Numbered from the stretch's first letter, positions 35,201 to 50,200 are shown. The stretch is 64,000 nt of DNA from Todiramphus chloris collaris (GCA_025345505.1 JANVCC010000056.1:2140865-2204864), one strand, 5' to 3'. Made by a program: numbers and translations. Notes: a model not told the origin generated them from the sequence alone.

Positions 35201-38200
35201 TGAAAGCTATGGATCAGGATCACTGAACTGTGACTGTCCGGTATAAACTGGAAACCAAAGAGGTTCAAACACAGCACTGAAGCCGTACCGACGGGAGCAT
35301 CCATCTTTTTTTGGTAAAAATAGCCCAGCTTTGAACAGAAAAAATGTATCATTGTTTCTCTGCTCCTTTCTAAGAAAACATTTGTTCCAACAAAACTGTT
35401 GAACCATTTGAAGCAGTTAGTGTTTTAATCCTGAGTGCATTTATTATATCACCTTTTATAAATTGTTAGAGGGTGCAAAGATTTAGTCTTTTACCAATCC
35501 AGAATTGTAGCGTGTTTTTTCTCAATATTTCCTCCTTAGTGGATACACATTTATGAAGTTACTTAAAATTATGTTAATTTCAAACTTTATATTCATAAAC
35601 TATTTACCTTCTCAGAACTATTAGAAAATTTAGGTTAGAAAATTAGAATGTCAGCATATGTTAGAAAACAGAACTTAAATTGAAATTATTTTTTAATTTT
35701 ATTAGAAAAATTGTAGATTCTTCTCTATTACAGAAAGAATTAGAAAGAAAAGAGAATTTTTAAACTTTACTCAGAACTTCCTAATTGAATAACATGATTA
35801 GAACCTGTTACCAGGTATTGCAATACTTCTAGTATTTGTATTGCAGTAATGCAGTATGCAATTTGAGAAAAAAAAAGACTAAACAAGACACTAATCTTTT
35901 CACAACTCAGATATTTTAAAATGACTAAATTAAGAATAATTATATTAAAAATATGATACCAAAGAAGCAGAATAAACATTACTTAGGTAAACACAGAAAA
36001 TATGAATGTGGAGTTACCTGCATGTAGGCTGAACAGTGTCTTGTAAAGATGTGTGTAGAACTTCATTGGATCAATGTTAAGAACATCACCTATTGAAATA
36101 ATCCCAAATAAATATATTTACTCCATTAATTTATCCAACCATATTAAACAAAAGTTTGTTTTTAAAGATCTCTTACCTTGACCAGAAAGTATATGAAAAG
36201 CACTGAGGATGCAATGAAGACTCTCACGGTAGCTTAAACTCTAAGAATACAAAACTGAGTAAGTACCCAAAAGAAAGCAATTTTAAGAAAACTGTAATAA
36301 AAGTAAACTCAACTTACCCCAGATGCAATAAGAGAATGAAGGACAATCAACAGGTCATCAAAAAATTCCACATTTATGAGATGAGCAAACCTCGAATCAA
36401 AGAGAATTTTATTTTTAAGCTGTAGACATATCTGCAAACTCAGTTCAAATTATTTTGAATTGCCAAAATCCACACCTCAATAGCAGACCTAAATCAAATG
36501 CTGAATATTTATTGTCTTCACATAGATGGATGATTCAGCCCCCAGCTGCTAATCACAGCTTCCCTATCGCACCAGAGACATGCTCACGTTCTTCAGGAAA
36601 TAATCAGACAAAATAACAGAACCCCACCACACCCTGCTGGGTTTGCATCACATCAATTCTATCATGGGAAATTTCCTATCAGATTGAAATGTTTTCAGCA
36701 ATAGGTAAAAACTTCAGCAGAGAAATAAAAGAATTTCAACAAGTGTGACAGACTGAGAGAGTTGGGGTTGTTCAGTCTGGAAAAGAGAAGGCTCCAGGGA
36801 GACCTTATTGTGGCCTTCCAGTATCTGAAGGGGGCCTACAGGAAAGCTGGGCAGACTCTTCTTGGTCTGTCGGGCAGTGAGAGGACTAGAGGGAATGGAT
36901 TAAAGCTAGAGATAGGTCGATTCAGGTTGGACATTAGGAAGAATTTCTTCACCATGAGGGTGGTGAGACACTGGCACAGGTTGCCCAGAGAGGTGATGGA
37001 AGCCCCATCCTTGTGAAGTTTTTAAGACCAGGCTGGATGGGGCTCTGAGCAACCTGCTCTAGTAGGAGATGTTCCTGCCCATGGCAGGGGGGTTGGAACT
37101 GGATGATCTTTAAGGTCCCTTCCAACCATGACAATTCTATGATTCTAAGTTTGTCAGGGACCATCCTCTCTCACTGCTTATAAATCCCCTTGAAAGTAAA
37201 AAAATCCCTTTAGTGCTTTAAGTCTTCTCTAACAACACACAAAAAAGAAAGTGGACTCAGTTCTTACTTTGCAAGACCTTCTAGCACAGCTGGCAAAAGT
37301 GGAGACTTCTGAGCTTTCTTCAAGATTCTAAAGTAAGTTACGAATACAATATTCAAGGTCTCTGTGTGCTGAAGGAAAGAAAAAAACCCAAAATATTTAA
37401 GGATGGAAACCAGACATTTCTACTTCACTTAAACTCAATTGAAAATGCTTCTATCTGTCCAAGCCTTTCAAATCAGTCCTGGCTCTGCCATCTCTGCTCT
37501 TTTTCTGCTGAAAAGATGAAGTTCTGCTCTCCTGCCCCTACTTTGTCCCTGCGTACACTCCTAGCTGATCAGCCTCTCTTCCCCTCAGCCCATTCTAGCC
37601 ACACTCCTCCTCTGCCTAAAGGCAACTCTGAGAGGCTGGTAACAGCCATTGCATAGTGTCACACAGAACTGGGCAGACATATGTCAATGGATTCAAACAC
37701 CTTTTTGTGCAGAGAGCAGAAGGAAATAGGAATGGTTAAGTTGGCTTTGCTGGGTAAACCAAGAGGGCTTGGTTTACTAGACCTCTGGCATAGGTAAAAT
37801 GTTTGTAAGATGTTAACATTATCTAGAGGTGTGGAATGCTGACAGGTACGGATGGAGAGAGACACTTGGTTACAAAAGATTTAGGAGCTGCTACTTTGCA
37901 AAACCAGGAAAATAACCTCTATATTACTTACCAGCTTCAGTTTTTTTTCTTTACTTTCTGATGCTTCTGCTTCCAAGAGTTCTCGTTCCAGTTTCTCTTC
38001 TGCTTTCTTCCACTGAAAACATACAGGTGATTTTAAAACAACAGACTGAATGTTTCCTACCAGCCTGGATATCCAGGTTCCAAAGATACGCAGAGAACAA
38101 ATCTTAAATATATTGCTTCCTATCAGAAACAACCAATCAAAGGCATTATCAACACCAGAAAGATTAAAAAAGACACATATGAGAAGGTAATTAAATTCCC

Positions 38201-41200
38201 TGTAGAATCTCATAAATGTTCTCAAGCACAACACACTCATCACTGATGCTGAGAGAGGTGCTAGTTAATAGTGGCAACAGAAGTGAAATCATCATGTAGC
38301 AATTTGTTCTAGCAAAGTCACTGAAGTAGCCATGAGAAAGCACACATCATACCTTTCTTTGCATTCTTGAAAGATTTTTTCTTTTCTCTTTGTAAGTCAT
38401 GAATTTTTTCTTTGGTGCAATGTCTTCGGAATCTTTCTGTAATTCTACTTCTTTAATTCTTAAGTGAAGAAATACTTTTAACACCTATTGGAAAATAAGT
38501 ACAATGAAAGGTGATCCACAACAGAGGAATGAATGGTAAGAAATCCTGAATTTCATTCTTGCTAGCTGACTTTGTTGGTCAAATGTTCTTCTCTTTACTC
38601 CTCTCCTTTTCTTTGATACCTGGTCTCATCTCTGCCCTCAGCTCCTTCCCGAGCACTATCCATTTCTATACATTCTTCCATTTGTCTTCAAGTCTCCCTC
38701 CCTGACTAATCTATGTCTGTCAGGATCTGATCTCCTCCCAGTCCCTTTCCCTTGTCTCATCTTCCTCTAACCCTCAGGCTCAGCCCACTCCTAAGATGCT
38801 TGTGTTATGACAGAGTAAAGAACTTCTGCTTGACTGCAGCCAAAAGCTGCACTAACTTAACTTGCAGATTTTTTTTAAATCATTGACAGAAGAAAGTTGT
38901 GTAGTACAACAGAAAGACTCTTACCTCAGGTCTGACATCATAATTTCTACCCTTCACAAGGCCAGAAATGACCTTAACTACACCAAGTGAAGCACAGCCC
39001 AACTTGTCTTGTTTAAAGAGCTTCTTAACTGCCTCAAAGCACAGTTCAGAAATCTGAAAAGTGAATTTCAACAAAATTCTTCTGTAAAGCCAAGTCCACA
39101 ACAACAGCTGACTGATAATACAGATTTTATTTACTAATTAGAAAGTTAGCACAGCCTGTAAAATAGCAAAAAGATAGGGCCACAAGATTGTGCAATAAAG
39201 CTCAGAAATAGATTATTTTTCAAGTAAAACAAGGACTTTTTCCCTAATCAGAAAATCACTTACCATTTTTGATGAATCATTCATGAGTGGGACAATGAGA
39301 ACAATAATGTTATTGTGGAAGTTAAAGTGGGGCAGGGCCACAAGCAGCTCACACAGACACCTCACTGCTATCTCTGCTAGACCTTTGTATGCTTTTAAGG
39401 AGATGACGTTGCTTTTCTTCAACTTCCTTTGTTTCCAATCTGCACAAAATATTAGTTTTAGTGATTACTGTTCAGAATGCAGGGTAGGGGAGCTTCTAAT
39501 TGTCTACATTTTTAGTTATTGCAGGCATTCTCCTGCAGACTTTATGCAAGTGCTGTATCAAAGACAGCAGGTGGCATTCAATCACAGGAGGCAAACTGTG
39601 ATGCCACAAACAATTTTGCATTTACTACAGAAAAAAATGGGAAGTGTTGACTGTACCTTTAATTGTTTGTTCCAGATTTTCCAAGTAAAATTTATACTGA
39701 CTCACAAGGCCTTCTTCAAACTCTCTCAATTTCTGAGTTTCTTTTTTAACCTGTAAACGTAACACAAATGAAATTTTATTTGGAGAGCTAAATCCTGAAA
39801 TTAGCCAACGGTGAAAAAAAAAGCAGGTTTAAAACAAATATCATATCTAAGTAGTTTTTCCTCCTAGACAGACATCCGTAGAAATGTATTAAAAATAAAA
39901 TATTTCTTCATATTTCTATAAATGTTCTTGTGCTCAGAAGGCCTTTTCCAACTGGACCTATTTAATTTTTAGAGACTGAAGTGAATTTGTCAACTAGATG
40001 TTATTTTCAAGCCATGACTCTCAACTGCACTACCTATATTCAAATAACCTTCTGAAGAATTGCTGAAAAACAAGCTCCAAAAAACAAGTTACTCTGCATT
40101 TGTTCCACAAATTATTGAACACGTTTCAAAGAGGTCTGTGCCAGTTAGGTGACAATGTTGTGTAATCTGCTTTCTTTCTAGTTCCCTTCAGTGTAACACA
40201 AATGACCGTCTTATTGCAAGGTTTATGAAGAAAGTCACCCAGGTGTGATACACCAGTCATCCCAGGTTTGATATACTACTTTCATATACTATTTTCCCCC
40301 TCCATTACCATCAGCGTGTCACCTGCACATAAGAATTAAAGGTTCAAAACAAAGACCTCTTCCCCTTAAAGTGTCACAGCTTCAGAAATTCCACAAGTAC
40401 CTGTGTATTTGTCTCCCTTTGCTAAAAAGTATAAATTCATATGAAACAAATCAGTATTATTGTTTGGTGTAACTTAAAAAAAATATGAACTAGTCACAGT
40501 AGCCTATAAAGAAATTGGATATTTCACCTTGGTAGCCTTTTCTGCTTCAGTCAGAGGACGAATTTTATAAGAAGGCACAATATCTTTGAATATCTCCATC
40601 AAAGAAACCATGACCAGCTTCCGAACAATCACAGCCACATTAGGATCCTGTTCCATCAGCATGGCACGCAGCTCCTTCAACTTTTTAATCTGATTAACGA
40701 AAGTGGCAGATGAAGTCAGCTGAAGATCACCCACAAACCAATGTACAAGCACAAGGTATATTTCAGCAACAGCTTCCCGCAAGAAACGTGCCTCATTTTT
40801 AAATACTAGAAAGACATTAACTTAGCAGTTACTCAGACTCTTACTTAGCACTGCATGAAAAGCCAAGAAATGCTGGATATTCCAACAAAATTTTTATCTT
40901 TGGAATGTTCAAACTACCCTTCTATTACAAATCTGCACAGAATTCTAGAAAAATACTAGCAAATCCTGAAACATTGAGACCTGTCAGATACAACTCTGAA
41001 ATCAGAGATTAAATAAGGGTCATGCTTAAAGAACAAGGTAGTTCAGACAGGAAAGACCACAGACAGTATAATTTCTAAAACCACAAGTATTCCGAGGCCC
41101 AAATTACTCCTGAACAAAGGAAACACAGCCATCTGGACCTTCGCCTGATCCAAATCCTTTGTACCAACCTACAGCAGCAGTTTTACTGTTTGCCACTCCC

Positions 41201-44200
41201 TGAGAAGTCATACAACACTGACCTTTTTCCTTGTTCTACCTATGTATTTTTCTGCTTTTGCTATTGCTTGGTCTTTATCTATTGACTTGTGCATGTTAAG
41301 TAAATGCCACCTACATTGTTGTCTGGCTCGGAGAGAATAGCAGACGCCAAGGCAGCGATGTGCATCTTCCTTTCCTGCAGCTTTTGCCTCCTTTGAGCAG
41401 CCATCTCCTCAGGAGTGAGAACAGGCAGGGGTTCCTCACTGAAGTCTAGGACAAGGTGTGAGAGAAAAGAAGGTCACCAAGGAAGTGGCTTAACAAATAC
41501 CATACTGCAAACTACAATTCTAGATACTCATTTCAGACAAGTACCACAACAACCCCACACACGCGGTTCCATAGTAAAAGAAGCTTTAAGAATGACCTTA
41601 GAGTTTATATTAACCCAAAGATTCGTTTTTGCTCCACTCCAAAATCTTATGCTTGCAAAAAGAAACGGACCAAATGTTTTTGAATCTGCAAATGGTATTC
41701 CCTAAGTAAAGTGGGAATATATAAATTCAACGTATGACCCCAATTGTGCCAAGAAACTGCAGTGCTCTGAAATTTGAGGCAAATTTTTCACAATTTGCTT
41801 TTCCCTTTAAAAATACAATTGTTTTATTTGTGTTTTCTGAATTTTATCTTGCTACAAGTTAAGTCCTTCCTCAACTTCAGATTCTATTTAGAGAATAATG
41901 ACTCAGAAGTGGCAGAGTTACAACTGCAACTGTTACCTGAATATAACTTTTAACTGGATAGCAAACTGCAAATTGAAATCTAAATTTCATGGTATTCTGA
42001 TGCTTTAAGTAAAATATTTCAACAAAGACAGACACTCAAAAGCCCACACAAGTTAGCATCCTGAACTGCATTCCAAAACGATCTCAAGATCAAACTAGAA
42101 CCACAGCATATATTCTTGAAGTAAGACCAAATTTTCCCTTCTTACTGGCAAAGATGACACAACAGATACAAGGAACTTCACGCAAACATCAGTTCCCAGT
42201 GAAAATCAAAATACTTTAAAAGAGATACTCTGAAGCCACTCGGATCGTGAACAGCGAGGCAGCGGCCAAGGTTAGCTCTGTGGCTGTGCTCTACATCGAG
42301 GTGGACAGGGGGTTCCTGGAGCCAGGGACGCCTGAAGTAGAGCAGAGACACCCACCAGAGACACCCACCTCGCGATGCTGCGAGGCTGAGGTGGCCGGGG
42401 CGTTGACGCCGACACGCAGAGCGAGGCAGCGGCTTTCAGAGGAGCGCGTGCAGAGAGCGGGGAGCAGGGCGTGTGGGAGAGCGCGGCTGGGGGAGCAGTG
42501 GCTCTGCCAGCTCAACAGGGGAGCCCTGCTGGTGGTTGTCACCATCTTGGAAAGATCTCAGCCCTGCTCTCTGCCCGGCAGGAGGTCACGCGCTAAGCTT
42601 GCCAGGGTGGATGTGGGAACTCAGACAGAGCACCCAGGGAAAGGCGCAGTCACCCAGGCCACAGGCTGCAGGGAATGGCACAGCCTGGCACTGACAGCAA
42701 GTGTCAGTGCTGAGAACGGCCGCGGGCGCTGCGAACAGGTGGATGATCTCCACTGCGTGGCAAAGTTGCAAGAGAAAGCTGAAAAGCTGAGGAGGATAAG
42801 GTAGGCTGAAGAGGAGACAGACTGGTGGAGCCAGGCTCTGCCCGCCTTGGAGCAGAAATGGAAGCACCCATGAGAAAGCATGCAGGATCAGAGGGACCCT
42901 GCACCCTGCCTGTCAGGCCAGAGGCAGTAGTCTGGATGAGGGGAGCGAATGGAGGCAAGCTCATGGTTGAGGCAGCAGATGAACTCCCTCCTTGCCCACC
43001 TCACCACCACCAAGTGCCACTAAAAACAGATACGAGGCTCTGGTCAAGAAAGACCAGCCAAATGAGGACGTGATAGGCAACCTGCACCAGAGGTATGTCC
43101 ACAGTCAGCTTTGGGACAACTGGTGAGGGATTCTGGGACACAAATCACCTTCTCTTCCTCCAGTCGCAGGCAGCGACACTGGAATGAACAGGCGAAACTG
43201 TTGTGGGTGTCTACTACAGACCAACAAGCTAGAAAGATGTCGATGAGCCCTTCTACAGAGAGCTGGAAGTAACCTCAAGATCACATGCCCTGGTACTCAT
43301 GGGTGACTTCAATCACCCTGATATTTGTTAGAAAGGCCAGACAGCAGGGCATACTGAGCCTAGAAGGCTCTTGCAGTGCACTGATGGTAACTTTCTGATG
43401 CGAGTGGTAGAAGAGCCAATGAGGAGAGGTGTACTGCTGGACCCTCTATTAACGACCAAAGGTGGTCTGGTTGGGAACATGAAGGTTGGCGGCAGCTTTG
43501 GCAGTTGTGATCATGACATGGTAGAGTTTAGTATCATACAAGGAAGAAGCAGGGAAAAAATTAAGATTGCAACCCTGGACTTCAGGAGAGCTAACTTTGT
43601 CCTCTTCAAAGACCTACTTGGAGGAATCCCTTGGGCTCTAGAAGATAAGGGGGGCCAACAGAGCTGGTTGATATGCAAACACCACTTCCTCCAAGCTCAA
43701 GATAGGTGCATTTCTTTGAGTAAAAAAATCAAGTAGAGGAGGCAAGATACCAGCATGGATGAGGAAGGAGCTGTTGGAAAAACTCATGCGGAAGAAAGAA
43801 GTTCACAGTATGTGAAAAAAGGGATTGGTCTCTTTGGAGAATTATAGGAGTGTTTTCAGGGTTTGTAGGGATGCAACAAGGAAGGCCAAGGCCCTCTTGG
43901 AAATAAATCTGGCATAAGAAGTAGAAGAACAAGAAGTGCTTCTTCAGCAAGGCTTTTAACACCCTCTTCCATAACATCCTCGTGGGTAAGCTCAGGAAAT
44001 GTGGGTTACAAGAGTGGACAGTGAGATGGGTTGAGAACTGGCTAAACAATAGAGCTCAGAGGGTCATCATCAGCAGTGCAGAGTCCAGTTGGTGACCTGT
44101 AGCCAGGGTTGTTCCCCCAGGGTCAGTGCTGGGTCCAGTCTTATTCAACATCTTCATCAATGACCTGGATGAAGGGATAGAGTGTGCCCTCAGCAAGCTT

Positions 44201-47200
44201 GCTGGTGATGCTAAACTGGGACGAGTGGCTCATACACCAGAAGGCTGTGCTGCCATCCAGCAAGATCAAGACAGACTGGAGAGCTGGTCAAAGGCAAACC
44301 TGCAGAAGAATAACACCATGCACCAGCACAGGTTAGGGGTTGACCTGCTGCAAAGCAGCTCCATGGAGAAGGACCCTGGAGTCCTGGTAGATAATAAGTT
44401 ATCCATGGGACAGCAATAGGCCCTTGTGGCCAGGAAGGCCAATGGTATCCTGGGGTGCATAAAGAAGTGTCCAACAGGTAGAGGGAGGTTCTCCTCCCCT
44501 CTATTCTGCACTAGTGAGACCACACCTGGAGTATTGTGTCCAGTTATGGGCTCCCCAGTTCAAGAGGGACAGGGAAATAGTAAGAGAGAGTCCAGTGGAG
44601 AGCTATGAAGATGCTTAAGGGACTGGAACATCTCTCTTATGAGGAAAGGCTGAGAGACCTGAGGCTGTTGGGGTTGGACTCAGTGATCTCTAGAGGTCCC
44701 TTCCAACCTCTACCATTCTATGATTCTATGTTTCTCAGGTCCCGGGATCCTAACAGGTAAGAATGCAAGCTCTGAAAGAATGCAAGCTCTGAATCACTGT
44801 TATGCTCTGGGGACAACATGGCAATGAACATGTTAGAAAATATCCTAAAGAAAATACACTTAAATTACAAACTTCTGTAGGGAACAGCAAAGTACTCTTC
44901 AGATATGTCAGTGATTTGGAAAAACAAGCATGCAAACAAACAAACAAACAAAAATAACAAAAATCAAACATGATGTTTTATTACCCTCTGCTTCCTCCAT
45001 TTCTTCCGTATCATCTTCTTCATCCTGTGCATCATTGAGAACTGCAAAAATAAGGTGTCTAGTGTCAAGCATAAAATAAACACTGTGGAATTTCAAAAGA
45101 ATAAATGATATACATCTTGGCTACTGTGCTGATTCCACGATCTGTGTCTGACCTGGCTTTTCCACAGTTTGGGGAATAATGCCACTCTTGTTTTTGATGG
45201 GGAGTAAATGGATGAGTTCTTTTTCTGGCTCGGTCTGCATGCGCCTTGGCACCTTCTCATATTTGTCAATCACACTTTCCTGTTTTCGTTTTTTGACATG
45301 AACAGGTTCACTGAAAGATACAAGGCAAACTACATAAATTAGCCATCTAATTAGACAAGAACCATGTATGACAGCACACTAGGTGGATTAAATGTCTGCA
45401 CTTTGAAAAATAAATAATGGCTGATCTCATTAAGTGGAATGTTTGAGTATGTTCACCATTGACAGCACCAGTCACCATTCAATCAAGCAGTGTTAATGTG
45501 TGTCCATACAGGACAATACAGTGCTTCCCATCTCCTTTTTAGCAGAATCTATATGGAAAATGAGCAAAGACAAAATGAGATTTAGGTAATCTGGCAAGTC
45601 GGTCAACTTCGCGCGTTTTGTAACGTTAGTGTGTGTGTGTAAACACACATTCATGCAAACTGCTTGCACTGATTCTGCATTTACACCAAAAAAAAAAAAA
45701 AATTAAGTATAAGTACATTTAAATATAAATCATGTAACTGTTCATAATACAGGCACACTATGAAACGCGTTATCTGTTTATCTTGTTAAAAAACTAAAAG
45801 CCAGGACTGAAGAATCACATCGTTGAAGCCACATAGTCTGTCTTACACCAGGAACACTGCTTTTGTTCTGTAAGAGGCAGAGTTTCAACTACGGACATCT
45901 AAAGGACTCTGAAAGCTCTGAGCTCAGAGGCTGCTAACCAGGCTTCAGAAAGTAAAAGTCACTTGTATGAGAAGTAGTTTTACACCCCAGTGTATACCTA
46001 GATTCCCCACAGACACAACACAGTTGCGTTCACTGTAAGAAGAGTGCACCAGCCTCAGCCTTGCTGTCCCTGACAGATCAAGCCTTTCCTCTGCAACCAG
46101 TGAGCACAGGAATTCTACCATCTGTGACTGATCTGTTCAGCATGAAGAAAATATGGCTGCTGTGAAAACAAGAGAAGCTCTGGATTGTACCAGACATCTG
46201 GAAACGCCAGCACTAGGTGATGGGTTTTGAATTAGCACTGCCCCCATTCACAGAGCACTAAGGGACTCGGGGACTCTTCAAAGGAAAGCAACAGCGAACA
46301 AATCAGATGAAGCTTGTGAAGGCAAACATCATTCAGAAAAATGATTTCAGCTCTAAAATGTTACCAACTTTGAAAAAGGTTTAGTAAAATACAGGATCTC
46401 AGCACAGTGTGTCTCTCAGCTAGGCCAGACTGCCGTTTTACCTGCCTCCCTTCACACTGTGCTCCCCAGCTGCATGAGCAAGTGCCCTGGCAGGGCTGAG
46501 GCTCACTAAAAACTTCACCCTGACCAGTCCTGCTCTGAAGGAGTCCACCAACAAGCAAGCAGGGATAGGACTCTCTCACTGGACAAACAGTGTCTTCCTT
46601 AAGATGTCCCACAGACTCACTCTCCTCTGCCTTTATCTCCCAGGTGAAGCTTAACCAGGATGAGTGGGTCAGTGGACATACTTATTTGTCCCCATTCCAT
46701 GTTAACTTTTACCACTACTACCAGCACTTTTCTGCTCTGCTCACTGGAAAAGCCTGTGTCACACCCCACTCTCCAAGAACAACAGAAATAACACAGTGTG
46801 GTGTACCACCCTTTTGCAGGATATGCTCCTAACCTGCACATCAGAACATCAGTATTTAGTCTGTGCTAATGTGAACAAATAATTTGTGAGGTAATACTGG
46901 ACAAGTTCCTAAGAATGATTATAGTTGATCAGAGTAAAGCAGGTTAAAAAGACAAATTCTCCAGTTTAAGGGAACACTATGAAAGGAGCTAAAAGCCAGC
47001 AACAGTAAAACAGGTAAAAGAGCAACTACTTCCATTTTGGGTTTCCACAATTCAAAATAGTTTTGTCATAATGAATGGAAGACAGAGAGAACTGCATCTT
47101 GCAAAATGTCGCTAAATAAAAACACACAATGAATTCTGAGTTTTGCAAGACTTTAAACCTATGTGACATGAGTTAATTTAGGTGGAGGGGAAGGTTTAAA

Positions 47201-50200
47201 GCAAAATTTTTTTAATTCAAGAACTTGCAATGTGGCTACAAGAGACCAGAACATAGAGTACTGCACAACTGCAACTCTATAAATAAAAAGCCATTTAACA
47301 CTTTCCTTAGAGACTAGACTAAATTATTCATTAGTAACTATAATTAGTGTTAACTAATTAATTTGTACTGGATTTAGCAAAAAAAATAAAAAGCTAGTAG
47401 AAGTAATGCTCTCTCTTCTTTGATGATCAAAGGACTGGGAAGCCTGCCATAGGAGGAAAGGCTGAGAAAACGGAGACTGTTCAGCCTTGAGAAAAGAAGG
47501 CTTAGGGGAGACCTTTGCATTATACTCCAGCATTTCAAGGGTGGCTACAAAGAAGACAGAGACTCCTGTTTTACAAGGAGTCACTCGAAAAAGACAAGGG
47601 GTAATGGGTACAAGTTATTCCTGAGGAGATTCCAACTGGACACAAGAGGAAAAATTTTTATGAGAACAATCAGCCATTGGAATGATTCCACTCCCCAGTG
47701 CTGGGTCATCTTGTCTAGAGCACGCTTTTGCCAAGAAAGGTTGGACCAGATGATCCTTGAGGTCCCTTCTGATCTGGTATGCTATGATTCTACAACTCTT
47801 AAAAACAATATAAAGTGCTTTTTGCTCATTTCAACATTTAGTCTGGAATAACCACTCCAGAACTAAAGAAAAGAGAAGTTTACAAGAGAAATTAAAACCA
47901 CCCTGCAGCATCCAGGCAGTCAGGCATACAGTCTTTTCATGTTCATCAAAACAGGCATGTTTACACTTTGAATCAATCAAATAACTAGGCCAATGTAGAA
48001 ATGTATTTATAAAGACAGTTCTGCATCTAGGATCACTATACCTTTTGATATGAATATATTTGTATTAATATGTTGGTGTTGCATGTGTTTATGGACACAG
48101 CTTCCAGAAAACTTTTGTTTGTTAGTTTGTTTTTTAAAGAGCAATTTGCAATGCAATATGGAAAGTATAACGGCCCACAGTCCAGGAAACATCTTGAACG
48201 TTCTATATAGAAAAAAAGATTTCATACAGATTAAAGCATTTCTTTCTGTTGAGGAATGCTATACATGTCACAGCCAGGGAGCTCTGAGGAAGGAACAGTA
48301 TCCTGAAAGTCAGACAGAGCAGGTGAATGCGCTGATACACATCAATACATTAATACTAAAGGTACTGACAGACTAAGGAAACACTAAGCTGGAACTGAAA
48401 AGAAACACCAGACAGAAAGTGACCTCCTGATATATGTATTATATTATATATTAATTGCATATTAACCACACAAAGATGAACTGGTATGAAAAGTAGACAT
48501 CACAACACTTACTTAGAAGAAAGATCTCTGGTTAGAAAGGATGCTTTCCGAGACAAATCCTCCATTAATTTTAAGTCATCTTCATCCATCATGTCCAGTG
48601 GAAGAGCATCTTCTTCTTCTTCTTCTTCTTCATGTTTTGCAGCTATTTTAGAAGATGACATGTACAGATTAAGATCCTGTACATATATTCAAACATGAAA
48701 ACCTAACCCTGTCTACACTTGTGGAACTATTTTACACCTTACTTCAACCTAGAGCTCATCAACCTTCACACATGTGTTCTGTGCTATCCCAAGAAACCGC
48801 TGCTGTATTGTGACACCCAATAATGACCAAAGAAAATTAATTTCTACCATCTCCAACTGCCAGACTTTGTTGCCAGAATGGCTATACTCTGTATTTTTCA
48901 TAACTCTCCTTTTCTTTCCTTTAAACATAAACAGCAATTAATTGTATGCAGAAAATGAAATGTTTTCTTGACATAATTTCACAACACGAAGCAGGAGGAT
49001 ATTTAGTAACCCTCATACCTTTATACTTACAAAACTAACTCTGTGCACTTACCAACTTTTTTCTTGCATTCTTCCAATGGAAAAGGTTTTCTAGAGATAG
49101 CATCTCTGACAGCTTCCCTTAGCTTCTTTTGTTCTTTTCGATACTTCTTAGCAGCACTCTGCTGTTTGTATTGTTTATTCTTTAATTTGTTATCAAGTTT
49201 TATTTTACTAGTTCTCAGTAACTTGCGAAAGCTTGGAACTCGTTTAGTGTTTTTTCTCTAGGAAACGAACAGAAAAATACACATAACTGATATGTTCATA
49301 GCCTTTGTGAAATTTATTTCACAATTCCAGATCCCATTAAGTTCATATTTCTATTAGGGCTTTACAATGTGTTTCTTGCAAACAGTATCATTAGTTAGCT
49401 CCAAATTTACCCAACCATGTAACATTTTTGAGAAGATAGACCTTCAAAGAACATTTTACAGAAATGTTTGACAACTTTTTTATTACACACTTTTAAACAC
49501 ATTTTGAAAGCTGAAAGTATGGTGAACATATTGTTAGGGCACAGTTCTTCGCCCTGTGTGCTCCCAAGCATTCTGCCTCCACTCTTCCCCAACACACAGT
49601 AAGATACAAAGTACCTCAGGGGACATTAAGGTACTGATACAAGGCCACAGACTCAGGCAACTGTCCTCCTGCAGCACCCTTCCCTAAGCTAAGCTTTGTC
49701 TCTCTCCTACTCCAGACTCTCCATGACCAGCAGCTGCATGGAAGAGCTGAGGCTGCCTGCTGCAGGGCTCAGAACAGCAGGATGCAGAAGCTGTGTAGGT
49801 GTTACGGGTGCCAAGGCCCAGGGAGCTGCACTGGTCACAAGGGGGCTCAGGGAAAGCCCAGAGGTGCAGATCAATTCAGGCACTCTGGCAAAACCACGAA
49901 ACACTTCCAAGAGCGTTCAGGATGGAAACAAACACAGCACTGCTCACCTACTGAGAGTCATGGGATGGCAAGGGCTGTGCAGAGAAAACGGGCCATCGTA
50001 TTAGTCTGGGTAGGGAAGAGGTGTCCCTTTAGTAAGAGGACGAGCAGCTGGCTAAGTATGAGGCTCCTCGAACCTAGAATTTTTGTCTGCTCACCTTTTA
50101 CCTCCCGTTTTTCGTTGTGACTATTGGGAAAGCGCTGAAGGCGCAGAAGCCCCAGTGCCGTTTATCCCTCGGCCGTACAAACAGCGCCGAGCTAGAGCAG

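Noticed and set aside
39283..39756. 157-codon plus-strand frame
   Set aside because: Antisense shadow of NOC3L exons 8 and 9 and the intron between them.
41311..41314. Longer NOC3L exon 6 using donor gtggca
   Set aside because: It breaks the frame into exon 7; the donor 4 nt earlier restores the conserved [10 protein letters not shown] junction.
42247..42804. 185-codon open frame that could be a host gene
   Set aside because: It is the ORF1-like region of a CR1 element, shown by the following endonuclease, RT and CR1 3' tail sequence.
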